From Epiperipatus broadwayi (lineage: Eukaryota; Onychophora; Udeonychophora; Euonychophora; Peripatidae), in contig JAQFVV010013297.1 of NCBI GenBank assembly GCA_028023455.1, positions 62,001 through 126,000 of the forward strand: a stretch of 64,000 nucleotides of DNA, written 5' to 3'. The notes beneath the pieces were generated by a model, which saw nothing but the letters and a program-made list of their open reading frames with translations, ran no database searches and was not told the origin of the DNA. A program made the translations under genes and the position numbers. This document shows positions 11,515-21,359 of the stretch, in pieces. The first letter of the stretch is position 1. Every line of letters begins with the position of its first letter.

Positions 11515-12075
11515 GCATATATATTTGACAGTACCTATTTAACATTTTTTGGTCTTTTAGAGAATTTTTTTTTTTTGTGCTAATTTTTGCTTTAAATCAA
11601 TTTTTAAGTGAATGTCTTATATATATATTTGACAGTACCTATTTAACATTTTTTGGTCTTTTAGACAAATTATTTTTTTTGTGTGCTAATTTTTGCAGTT
11701 TTGCTTTAAATCAATTTTTAAGTGAATGTCTTATATATATATTTTTAACAGTACCTATTTAACATTTTTTGGTCTTTTAGACAAATTTTTTTTTTGTGTG
11801 CTAATTTTTGCAGTTTTGCTTTAAATCAATTTTTAAGTGAATGTCTTATATATATTTGACAGTACCTATTTACCATTTTTTGGTCTTTTAGACAAATTAT
11901 TTTTTTTGTGTGCTAATTTTTGCAGTTTTGCTTTAAATCAATTTTTAAGTAAATGTCTTATATATATATATTTGACAGTACCTATTTAACATTTTTTGGT
12001 CTTTTAGACATATTTTTTTGTGTGCTAATTTTTGCAGTTTTGCTTTAGATCATTTTTTAAGTTAATGTCATATAT
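11515..12075 (+). repeat. Tandem repeat, about 112 bp unit, five copies
   Basis: Each unit contains TTGACAGTACCTATTTAACA, then TTTTTTGGTCTTTTAGA, a T run, then GTGTGCTAATTTTTGCAG, then TTTTGCTTTAAATCAATTTT and GTGAATGTCTTA. Unit starts are near 11516, 11617, 11733, 11845 and 11961. Each complete unit carries a branch-point-like TGCTAAT followed by TTTTTGCAG, which has the shape of a 3' splice site. Confidence 0.85.
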
Positions 12076-12079
12076 ATAT

Positions 12080-13205
12080 TTCTTGCTCTTAGATGTCATC
12101 TACTAGATGTCCTCTTTTGTATTATTCTTGATTTAGATGTCCTCTTTAGTATTATTATTGCTATTTTTACCGGTTGACCTTTTTAGTATTATTCTTGCTA
12201 TTGGATGTCCTCTTTCATATTATTCTTGCTATTAGATGTCCTCTTTCGTATTATTCTTGCTTTTAGATGTCCTCTTTCGTATTATTCTTGTTATTAGATG
12301 TCCTCTTTCGTATTATTCTTGCTATTAGATGTCCTCTTTCGTATTATTCTTGTTATTAGATGTCCTCTTTTGTATTATTCTTGCTATTAGAAGTCCTCTT
12401 TCATATTATTCTTGCTATTAGAAGTCCTCTTTTGTATTATTCTTGCTATTAGATGTCCTCTTTCATATTATTCTTGCTATTAGATGTCCTCTTTCGTATT
12501 ATTCTTGCTATTAGATGTCCTCTTTCATATTATTCTTGCTATTACATGTCCTCTTTCGTATTGTTCTTGCTATTAAATGTCCTGTTTCATATTATTCTTG
12601 CTATTACATGTCCTCTTTCGTATTATTCTTGCTATTAGATGTCCTCTTTCGTATTATTCTTGCTATTAGATGTCCTCTTTCGTATTATTCTTGCTATTAG
12701 ATGTCCTCTTTCATATTATTCTTGCTACTAGATGTCCTCTTTCGTATTATTCTTGCTACTAGATGTCCTCTTTCGTATTATTCTTGCTACTAGATGTCCT
12801 CTTTAGTATTATTATTGCTATTTTTACCGGTTGACCTCTTTAGTATTATTCTTGCTACTAAATGTCCTTTTTAGTATTATTCTTGCTATTGGATGTCCTC
12901 TTTTGTATTATTCTTGCTATTGGATGTCCTCTTTCGTATTATTCTTGCTATTGGATGTCCTCTTTCGTATTATTCTTGCTGTTGGATGTCCTCTTTCGTA
13001 CTCTTGCTATTAGATGTCCTCTTTCGTATTATTCTTGCTCTTAGATGTCCTATTTAGTATTATTATTACTATTTTTACCGGTTGACCTCTTTCGTATTAT
13101 TCTTGCTATTAGATGTCCTCTTTAGTATTATTATTGCTATTTTACCCATTAGCCTCTTTAGTATTATTCTTGCTACTAGATGTACTTTTTAGTATTATTG
13201 CTATG
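12080..13205 (+). repeat. Minisatellite, 31 bp unit, about 36 copies
   Basis: Unit consensus is about TTAGATGTCCTCTTTCGTAT followed by TATTCTTGCTA. Variant units with CTATTTTTACCGGTTGACC occur near 12162, 12820 and 13068, with a diverged one near 13137; the 12820 and 13068 variants are about eight units apart. The strand is highly pyrimidine-rich. Because 31 is not a multiple of 3, overlapping open frames of 60 or so codons arise in several frames; these are repeat artefacts. Confidence 0.92.
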
Positions 13206-13254
13206 ACTACCGATGTTATTACATTTTATTATATTAATATATTTTTTTTTGCAG

Positions 13255-13334
13255 AAACAACAAACATGGCATCCAATTTCTACCAGATGGCTTGCTGCTT
13301 TATTGCTTTTTATTGGTATGACGTATTGCCATGA
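13255..13334 (+). CDS. Candidate first coding exon (hypothetical)
   Basis: A good 3' splice-site shape (TATTTTTTTTTTGCAG) ends at 13254. The next 11 bases lead to an ATG at 13266 in favourable context (AACAAACATGG). The frame is M-A-S-N-F-Y-Q-M-A-C-C-F-I-A-F-Y-W and would reach a stop at 13332-13334; alternatively a donor-like GTATGA begins after TTTTATTG near 13315. About 2.4 kb upstream a consensus donor (GTAAGT) sits at about 10795, and the DNA between them is T-rich. A leader exon, a large intron and this exon would be a coherent model, but the peptide is too short for recognition and no downstream exon was identified. Confidence 0.25.
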
Positions 13335-14299
13335 AGACTTACTACTCTAATCTTTCGATCTTTAACGTAACATCTTCATGTGATTTCTGAACACATTTTA
13401 GTGATTAACATTATAACGAACCACTTCGCCCGCTGAAGGGTCGTATTAATAAATTCATAGGATTGGCTCTAGTTAACTTAAGATTTAACCTTATAGATAT
13501 ATGAATTCATTTTATCTCTGCATGATCCCCGGGCATATTTATGGATAGCGTGTTTGCTTCCAAGCGCCAAACCTATTTGCAATGAGCAAATAAGAATTAC
13601 ACCGCGAGAATTTATTAATGCAGAATAAACCCCGATAGCGACTCAATAAATATTTGCTGCCGCTTTACCTTTCGCGGTAAATAAGAAAAGGGGTGGTATT
13701 CATTAGCCTAGCTCATCTCAGGGAGTGGTGGTCAATAGACCGTGGACGGGAATTAGGGATTCCAACACTACTGTCTCTAACTGGAAGTGGATTAATATCC
13801 GAAATCAACTGTATATTTGATAACTAAATCGATTTAAAAATTCAACCTTATCGATTAGTTTTCCCTGCGCAGAATGAAGTTCTCGACTGGTTTCGGAGGA
13901 GTGCGCTCGCTACCCTATACTAAAGTTTTATAAGCTGGTTCTTTGAGGTAGAGTATACGTTTTACCTTAATTATGACATAATATAAATACAAAGCGAAAG
14001 AAAAATAATTCCAAAGATATTTTTAATGTAAAACAATTTATTATATAACAAAAAGAAAATATTAAAATTCATTTAGTTGACCCACCCCCCATTATTTACA
14101 ACTCGTGTTTCATTGAATGCTATAGCATACGCATATATGTACGGATTAAATAACTTATTCTTTGGATTTTAATAGGCCCACAAAACACATTAATATTGTT
14201 CGTCTATTAAACTGCTTCCACGGACTTTGTAGTTGGTATATTTTATTAAAACAGGTTTTAATCATAGAAAATTAAATTATTCCAAAGTTCCAATGGATG

Positions 14300-14328
14300 A
14301 CACAATCCGTTTAACACTCGGATTGTGT
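14300..14328. other. Perfect 10 bp stem, 9 nt loop hairpin
   Basis: ACACAATCCG, loop TTTAACACT, then CGGATTGTGT. It is a perfect, GC-balanced stem inside the CpG-rich domain. It has no run of T after it and is not the histone stem-loop. Function unknown. Confidence 0.6.
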
Positions 14329-14452
14329 GGTAATAGCAATTCAATAGGCAATTGATAAAGTTCACGTTACCTCAATATTCCAAAAGCATGGGTTACGATG
14401 ATAAAGGCTCTATAACTGGATGATTTCGTGGTTCATTTCTCCGTAGCGATCA

Positions 14453-14623
14453 CTATTCTTTGCCGTCGATAACCAGAATTCGGCGTTCTTTGATTTTCTT
14501 CCTTGCAGCACCTTCTGGACTGTGGGGCAGGCCTTCATCGCCTGTCAAGTTGAGGTTTTTACCCCACTCGATGCATGATACAATTTTAATCTCTTTACTT
14601 TCTGGACCCGTGCAAGAAGACTC
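14453..14623 (-). CDS. Hypothetical coding segment, minus strand
   Basis: A minus frame lies between TAA (14624-14626) and TAG (14453-14455), 56 codons without a start. The translation is well mixed and charged (for example KIVSCIEWGKNLNLTGDEG and ARKKIKERRILVIDGKE), unlike the low-complexity shadows elsewhere. It could be a terminal exon, but no clear acceptor precedes it and I recognise no family. A plus-strand frame overlaps here too (from 14460), so the coding strand is not settled. Confidence 0.25.
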   Translation of the reverse strand, partial: ESSCTGPESKEIKIVSCIEWGKNLNLTGDEGLPHSPEGAARKKIKERRILVIDGKE

Positions 14624-14634
14624 TTATCCCCTCT

Positions 14635-14922
14635 CTATTTTCTTTTATATCCTTTTTCTTCTCGTCCTTTCTCGTCCATTTTCAGGATTCCCTCCGGCAA
14701 AATCCCTGGTTGCGTCATCCGAATAGACCATGACTGCGTCATTGCGGTCGCCATCGCATCAATACATTCGCATTTCAGACGGATCTCGTTTTGTTCCAAT
14801 TTGACATCCACTCGAAGTATCTCAATCACGCACATATATACATTCGCATACCACAAACACCCCAACAAAACACGAGTTCTACGATGTTTATTTTTTTTTT
14901 TCTTTCTTTTATAGTCTAACAA
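14635..14922 (-). CDS. Hypothetical 95-codon ORF, minus strand
   Basis: Starts at an ATG at 14922 and ends with TAG. The N-terminus is a lysine-rich low-complexity run; residues from about 30 on look more protein-like (VDVKLEQNEIRLKCECIDAM). It is in a different frame from the segment at 14453-14623, so joining them would need a splice or an indel. A TATAAAAG lies at the boundary on the minus strand (near 14643-14650). An open plus-strand frame covers the same DNA. No family recognised. Confidence 0.25.
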   Translation of the reverse strand: MLDYKRKKKKNKHRRTRVLLGCLWYANVYMCVIEILRVDVKLEQNEIRLKCECIDAMATAMTQSWSIRMTQPGILPEGILKMDEKGREEKGYKRK

Positions 14923-15068
14923 CTACCTCTAAATAAATATATGAGTAATATACGGTTAACATTAAAATATCCCCATCACCATTAAATATTAATATTTCTG
15001 ATTATTAGTAACTTTATTAGCTAATAGTATTAGTGATATATATATACCCATTTCTCTTGTAACTTTAG

Positions 15069-15094
15069 GCGGACCATCGCTCTCCTCAGTCCGC
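15069..15094. other. Small hairpin GCGGAC...GTCCGC
   Basis: A 6 bp GC-rich stem with a 13 nt loop near the right edge of the CpG-rich domain. Confidence 0.4.
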
Positions 15095-15210
15095 ACCTTG
15101 TTACAACATTGTCAGGAAATCACTAGGAGACGTTATCTTAAAGATCGGAAGATTAGAGTAGTACGTCTTTGTGGTAATATGTCATAGCAAGAAAAGTACT
15201 AAAGTACCGA

Positions 15211-15904
15211 AAAACTTAGTTTAGCCAATAAAAAAGTTTGTTATCTTTAAATCAATAATTAACTCATGTATTTAAATTATTATTCTTAGATAAAGAATTA
15301 AATAATAGTATGTGTGAGAGGGCATGCAAATAATTCTTTAAATACTTCCTTGTTTGTAAGCTAATGTTAAAGTTAATTTTAATATTTAATGTTTTAAAAT
15401 ATATTTATTTATTTTTTTAAAAAAAAAAACCATAGTAACATCATGTTCTGAGAATTTAAAATAAAAAAAATAAAATGTGTTTTTATTTGCTACTACAATT
15501 AATTGTATTTCATTAAATAATCTGTTAAATAATTATTTTAAAAGATAATGTCTAGGCAATTAAAGTCTGGACTTTTTTTAGAATATGTTAGATTTATTTT
15601 TAAAAATTGACACTTAGTTACAGAGGAATTTGAACTTTCAGTTAATTGGGTCATCTGGGATGGGCATTTCAGTTGTCAATCATACAGTCTATTTTAATCA
15701 CATGACTTACTTTATAAAAGTCTGGTTGGTTAACTGTTTCAGTTTTCAGATGCCATATTGAATTTTAAAAAATACAACATATATATCTTTAATTTGAGTA
15801 GATTAAATAGAAAGTTATATATATATTTGGAAATAATAAATATGAAGGTATGTCATAAAGCTAAAGAAATAGTCATTACCTTAAAAAAAATTAGAAAAAA
15901 ATGA
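15211..15904. other. AT-rich sequence, no gene seen
   Basis: Nothing recognised except A/T runs near 15415. Confidence 0.5.
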
Positions 15905-16442
15905 TTTTTAATAAACAAAGCACAACTCTCCATACAGTATTGCCACCCTGTGCCAACCAGAGTAATCAATGAATGCCATTAGGCTTGTGCATAAAATCCC
16001 TATCTAATGGCTCCTCATCCAATATCCCCAGACTAGTTTCTGGCTTGTGCCCATCATCAGTGAGGAGCTTTGGATCTGAGAGCACTGCACCTAGATCTTA
16101 GGATCTAATGCAACCCTCCAGCACCCACCTTTTATCTCTACTTAACTACAAAACTATGAGAATGAAATTGAAAACAAAAATATTTTCAATCTAAGCTCAA
16201 TAGCCTATATAGTCATATGGGTCTGAACTCAGTTCAGCACCCATATATTTTGGTGTCTTTGGCTCTTTAACAACCATAGCCACCACTATCCTATTAGGCA
16301 AGATTGGTGTTAAACCATTAAGCATCACATGATCACTATCTTATACTAGCACATAATTGTTTATAAACAATTATGTGCTAGTATAAGATAATTAATTGTT
16401 TATAAACAATTATGTGCTAGTATAAGATAGTGATCATGTGAT
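15905..16442. repeat. Interspersed repeat family C, copy 1, ending in a hairpin
   Basis: Core CTAGTTTCTGGCTTGTGCCC followed by ATCATCAGTGAGGAGC (about 16033-16070) recurs at 24975-25017 and, in diverged or inverted form, at 17466-17745 and 61972-62100. Downstream ATAGTCATATGGGTCTGAAC and GTTCAGCACCC match 17668-17700. The end (16324-16442) is a palindrome with arms ATCACATGATCACTATCTTA / its complement and an inner TTGTTTATAAACAA duplicated. No coding frame. Confidence 0.7.
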
Positions 16443-17002
16443 TTTTAATACTTTTAAAATGCTTATTTTCACACAGGCTCACAAATTCTAAATTTTGAAA
16501 GTTAAATGTTAAAGTCAGATTTTCGTGGATAGCTTCATTACAATCTTCATAAAATTCTGAAAAATTTGTTATATTTCATGACTTACCTAAAATAATTCTT
16601 TATTATTAAATCTTCAGATATGTATTTTCTGAAGTCATCCATTTTTACTAGCTGATCCAGATTTTGTCTTCCCATGGAGGTATTTGCTAGAAATGTATTT
16701 CTTTCTAATGGGAAAAAAGGAAAATTTAAGAATACATATTGTATATCAGATATTATACAAAGAGAACATTAGTAAATGATAATTCATCAAAAAATGAAAT
16801 TTTAAAATAATTGCAAAAACATTAATATATAATACAAATAAAAGAGCAAAGAGAAAAAGTGACAGGATAAAAGTCTAAAGTTTTTTCCGAGTGCATGGAT
16901 ATCACACTTAACCTCACGATAATTAAAGAATTTTTTTTTCAATTCACTGCAATATAAAATATTAATAAAAATAGTAAAAATACTGATGGTTCTTATTTGT
17001 CA
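16443..17002. other. AT-rich sequence, no gene seen
   Basis: No coding or repeat signal recognised. Confidence 0.5.
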
Positions 17003-17188
17003 TATTAATAATGATTCCAACACAATTGAAATAAAACAACTATATAAAAGTAAATAATTTTTTTATTATTGAACTGGTTTTTGTCCTATATTAGGTCCTA
17101 ATATAGACTGAAAACCAGTTCAGTAATAAAGAAAATATTTATTTTTATATAGTTGTTCTATTTCAATTGTGTTGGAATCATTATTAAT
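17003..17188. repeat. 186 bp near-perfect palindrome (hairpin element)
   Basis: Left arm begins ATTAATAATGATTCCAACAC; right arm ends GTTGGAATCATTATTAAT. The inner parts also pair (GAACTGGTTTTTGTCCTATA with TATAGACTGAAAACCAGTTC) with the centre near 17095. It looks like a foldback MITE, but no target-site duplication is evident, so the class is open. Confidence 0.8.
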
Positions 17189-17465
17189 TATTTGAAAACA
17201 ACATTGTGGACAAATTTATGTTTGACCATTGTTAAGGGTTATCTGTCATACTATTTACCTTTGTGAAAATTCCTAATAGCTTATTGTACAGATTGCTCTA
17301 CTTTAGAGTAATTTATGATCAATTGTTGTAATAAATATGATTATAAGTATAACTTTCAAAAAGATTATTGTAGAAAAATGTTGAAAAAAATAACTGTACA
17401 TCATAAAAAATGAAATATAATTACATATGTGTAGATGACAAAGGTTTTATAAAGAACTCGCAAAT
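17189..17465. other. AT-rich sequence, no gene seen
   Basis: No coding or repeat signal recognised. Confidence 0.4.
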
Positions 17466-17745
17466 AAGCTCTTAACAAGCTTTGCAGAATATCCTCAACC
17501 CCAGACCTGTTTCTGCTACTGGCTTCATCAGTGAGGTACCAGGATATTCAAGCATTAGATTAAAAATACTAGGACAAGCCCAGCACTTTATCTAATGGAT
17601 AACTATTAAGTAAAAAATCTGAAATTTTCAGACATCCATATATCTTCCAATCCAGCTATCTCACTTAAATAGCTATATGGAACTGAACTAAGTTCAGATA
17701 CATCATATATCAATAGCTTTAGCAATATAAAACTGCCAAAGCCTT
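17466..17745. repeat. Family C, diverged copy 3
   Basis: Shares TTTCTGCTACTGGCTTCATC followed by AGTGAGG with the family C core, and ATAGCTATATGGAACTGAAC with AAGTTCAG further on, in the same order as copy 1. Diverged, non-coding. Confidence 0.55.
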
Positions 17746-18600
17746 AATAGCAAAAAATAATTTAATTAAGTCAGATGTCACACTTGTATATGATTTCGAT
17801 ACACTCAACAGACATATGAGATACTGCTTGCAGCAAAAGATATTACAATGAAATATATTTGATCTAATATTTTTAATAATTAGATTTAAAAAAATATAGA
17901 GATAAAATTGCTTAATGAGTAGGCAAAAAACACAGAGGTACATGTGTATGTATTGGAACATAAAACTATTATTTTAGAGCATAAAACAAACCATTATTAT
18001 ACAACATTGTAAACAATTTATAGCAAAAAATTATTATTTATTTACAACATTTCATATTGGCAGCTGGTTAATTTCTAAAATCAAGCAGTTACGTATATAT
18101 ACATATCAGCGTAAATGGGCTTCTTATTCAACATCAGTGAAACAAATCAATGTTTTATAGCATTATAAATTATTTATATAAAAATATGAAAATATTACAT
18201 AATTACAGTTAATAAAAAGTATTAATATTAACATTTTGTTTTAAAAAAACTACATCTGTTTTAGTTTCTAAGACCACGTACTTACATATGTATGTGTCCT
18301 GATTTATAACTGTTTTCTTGAAAGAAGTAAATCATCGCTGATTGTTTTCCACGATATTTAAAAAAATGAAGAAAAAAAATGAAAATCTTATACTAAACCA
18401 TTCATAAAAACCACAATTTTTATCTGAGAGGAAAAAAAAAACCATTGTTAGAAGGCCAAGAATATGCTGAAGAATACAATGTATTACACTTTTACCAATT
18501 CCATGCTATATAGATTTAAGTTCTCTGATTGGTCAAAACTCTAAAAAAAAAAACGTCATGGCCAGTCAATTGAAAAAAGCAAACAAACTCATCTGATTCT
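17746..18600. other. AT-rich sequence, no gene seen
   Basis: The minus open frame near 17719-17961 is low-complexity and starts in the repeat; no gene is supported. Confidence 0.5.
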
Positions 18601-19035
18601 TAATAATTTTTATTAGTCACTCATTAGAATAAAGATTATCCAATAATGAATAATATTTTTATACTGTAATTTTCACTACACCACTCTCATACGAGGTCTC
18701 TGTTCACTTTTAACACATTGTGGAGGGATGTAATTATAAATATATGATTAAAGACATGTGAAAAAAACTGTGATCCCCAAGATATACATTTTGTGTTGAT
18801 CCAGCACTTATCAGTTGGTCCAGACCACAATCTCTTACACATATCTTTATCATTGTTCAGTATAAATATAGATAGCAAAGTCCTATGGTGTATTTGATGT
18901 GTCATATGTGCTGCTCTCACAACTTTGACACAAATCACTTAATGGAAATATATTAATAATTTTTATTAATCATCCATTAGACTAGAGATTATCCAATAGT
19001 GAATAACATTTCTATTATTTTTATGTGATTAATTT
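18601..19035 (-). repeat. Interspersed family B, one unit plus start of a second
   Basis: One ~350 bp unit begins TAATAATTTTTATTAGTCA, continues TTTTCACTACACCACTCTCA, and has the core ATCAGTTGGTCCAGACCACA near 18809 and the TCATTGTTCAGTATAAATAT segment. At about 18952 the unit start recurs for about 80 bp, showing tandem arrangement. Another copy lies inverted at 20290-20560 and the palindrome at 62640-63785 is built from the same family. Confidence 0.75.
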
Positions 19036-20289
19036 ATATGATCATTTCTGCTTTGTGGAAATGGATTAGCCAAGTGTTATCTAGGTGTGGTCATGTCAAG
19101 GTGGATGTATCTCCTATTTTCTCACTTGGGTAATCTTCACTGTTGTCATTAATAGTAATATCAGTGTAGATGAATTTCCTGCATGGTAGTGATAAGTTCA
19201 TTACTGGTTATGTGAGCAGACTTTCATTCCTGCTTTATATGACCCCCTGATCTAATGAAATTCCTGAGTATGGTCTTACCAAGGTGGGCATACTCCATTT
19301 CTGTCATCATCAGATGAAATGCCGTCTTTGCATAACCTAGCATCACATTTAAATATTTATTTCATGTATTTTTAAAGCCTGATATTACAATCAGGTTGCC
19401 AGTCATAATTCTAAGTCAATGGTGGTCATTTATTTATAATTGTGATTTTGATATATATAAATAAATACTTCCAGTTTCACCATGCTTAATTAACATGTGA
19501 AGCCTGTAGTCCCTCTATTATATGTAAGTTAGCCATAATTATGATGTTTAGTTGCTAATTCATTTTTTAACCTGTAAGCAGTGTGATAGAATCTTAGGTT
19601 TAAATCTAAACATATGAACTTTTAATTTGCTTTATTCTATTTTGTTTTTATTATTACTAATAAATATATATATACACATTATCTCGCGCATTTTGTCATG
19701 CTTACCACAGTTAGCATTTTTTTACTTTTAAAAGTTGCATGTATCTCCCTGATCTCAGTGGGATATAAGAAAAGGGCATACATGTTAATATCAGATGTGA
19801 TAGTCATGTGGAAAATGCCATGGGAGCATAGATTTGACTTGTTTGTGGTAATGTTACATGCACACATGTGAGTTAGTGATCAATTGCTTGGTTCTTATTA
19901 TTAGTTTTGCTGGCTAAACATATCTGACCATTACAATGGGATTACCAAAAGCTCACTTAATATGGCTAACAATTTATCTTCATAAGAATATCTGATTTTA
20001 ATGTACCCATGATTAAACGACCAAATGCAAAATATGAAATTACCAATCAATATAAATCATCAATCACAAGATATTAAAGTGAGTAGAAAATGAATCCATG
20101 TTGTATTTGATAGTAAAGTCCAGATATTTGAGCTCAAGGCCTCAAAACCTAGAATTCGATATCAACTTTTGATTTGTTATGCCTAATTTGCTATGAATAA
20201 ATTGTAATTCTGGGTTAATCAGGTGATATCCCATACTTTGAGGTTTTGAGTTATATTAGACAATTACGATAGTAAATGAAAAATTACAG
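19036..20289. other. Spacer between inverted family B copies
   Basis: Somewhat richer in G+C than neighbours around 19060-19330, where two loosely similar stretches (GGTCATGTCAAGGTGG and GGTCTTACCAAGGTGG) suggest an old internal repeat. No coding frame supported. Confidence 0.4.
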
Positions 20290-20560
20290 TGTATATATAT
20301 ATACTAAACAATGATAAAGATATGTGTAAGAGATTGTGAACTGGGCTACTTGATGAGTGCTGGTTCAACATAAAATGTACATCTTGGGGATTATATATCT
20401 TTTACACATGACTTTGGTCACATATTAATGATTATACCCCTCCACAAAGTGTTATAAGTGTATATAAACCAGTCCCTTCCCTGTGTGAAAGTGATGTAGT
20501 GAAAGTTACACTACAGGAATATTATTCATTACATATTATTAGGACTTTATTAATTAGTAT
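20290..20560 (+). repeat. Interspersed family B, copy 2
   Basis: Runs from ACTAAACAATGATAAAGATA through the core (CTTGATGAGTGCTGGTTCAA) to GTGATGTAGTGAAAGTTACA. Inverted relative to 18601-18951. Confidence 0.75.
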
Positions 20561-20699
20561 AAATATAAATGTAGTAATTCGTAACTGCAGAGATAAAATA
20601 AAAAAATTATAGTAACTACCAGAAAATATTAGGCTTGTGGTATTATATACATACAATATATTTACATAAGTAATCAATAACATTAAAGACAGTCTACCA

Positions 20700-20945
20700 T
20701 CCTCGCTGACACCTCAGGTGATCTATAATATTGCCTGCCCTGAAAAATATTGTAAATCATCATATTGTGGTGAGACCAGGGGCTCCTGCCCACTAGGCTA
20801 TCCCAACACCCATACTCCTATAATAAAGCACTGGTGGACACTTCTTATAGTTAAGTTTTTGCACAGCACTGTACATCAGCTGGTCACGATTGCCAAACTA
20901 GAGATCCAGTGGTGGTTTGCAGAAAGTGACACAATCTCAAAATGA
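20700..20945 (+). pseudogene. Penelope-like element, GIY-YIG endonuclease fragment
   Basis: The plus frame reads QVIYNIACPEKYCKSSYCGE followed by TRG, which matches the start of the GIY-YIG nuclease of Penelope-like retroelements (VIY-x3-C-x4-C-x-SY-x-GET). In the family this nuclease nicks the target DNA at the C-terminus of the RT protein. Here the second GIY-YIG motif is altered (SYCGE) and the following R-x3-H catalytic helix is lost: the sequence continues PLGYPNTHTP, as if shifted. The frame stays open to 20945 but the rest has no family likeness. No RT is adjacent. The identification rests on about 25 residues. Confidence 0.5.
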
Positions 20946-21359
20946 AGATAAAAAAAGGCTTACTTTATCACTAGAGATAGTGATGCCATAAATAGAAAAG
21001 ACTCTTGCTACAAAATATCCCGGGAATGGAATATGTAACTATTGCATTTGCATAAATTTACATCGCTCCTAATCAATTTCTTATCTATTTACAAAATGGT
21101 TATGAGTATGAGGGCTCTGACCCTTGAAAGCGCTTAGCCATTTAATTAAATATATATATTAAAATAATATATATATATACATTTCTTTATTTGTCATTAG
21201 CTTTGTGTGCGTGTGTGTGTTAGCGCATTTTATATTTTGCACTTTTAACACTTAACTAAAAGTGTATTAGTTTCTATAAAATTTTGAATATCATGAAATT
21301 CTTTTTTTTTAATGACTCTTAATGTCATGGCTTTAATGAAACTATAAATAATCTTATAA
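20946..21359. other. AT-rich sequence, no gene seen
   Basis: Contains (TA)n near 21150-21178 and a (GT)n stretch near 21206-21220. Confidence 0.45.

Larger units (their letters stand above)
10361..15210. other. CpG-enriched domain in CpG-poor surroundings
   Basis: By hand count CpG is about 24 in 560 bp at 13400-13960 and about 28 in 520 bp at 14390-14910, against roughly 4-5 per kb in ordinary parts of the window such as 34-35 kb. The left half is strongly T-rich on the plus strand and holds the tandem arrays. Such a patch in a CpG-depleted genome suggests unmethylated DNA, for example a promoter or exon region, or recently arrived sequence. I recognise no protein family or structural RNA in it. 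Confidence 0.55.

Noticed and set aside
12080-13205. Regular 31 bp repeats as a CRISPR array
   Set aside because: Repeats are contiguous without unique spacers, and the DNA is clearly eukaryotic.
12453-13334. Overlapping 60-73 codon ORFs rich in Leu, Phe, Ser, Cys, Tyr that look like membrane proteins
   Set aside because: They are translations of the 31 bp minisatellite in different frames; the unit length shifts frame every copy.
13746-13763. ACGGGAATTAGGGATTCC resembling a stretch of 18S rRNA
   Set aside because: The match is short, with a gap, and neighbouring 18S sequence is absent on both sides.
13944-13951. TGAGGTAG, the start of a let-7 microRNA
   Set aside because: Only the eight bases match; the rest of the mature sequence and a matching hairpin arm are missing.
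14460-14726. 88-codon plus-strand ORF in the CpG-rich domain
   Set aside because: It overlaps minus-strand frames of similar quality and shows no family signature; not listed separately because the strand cannot be decided.
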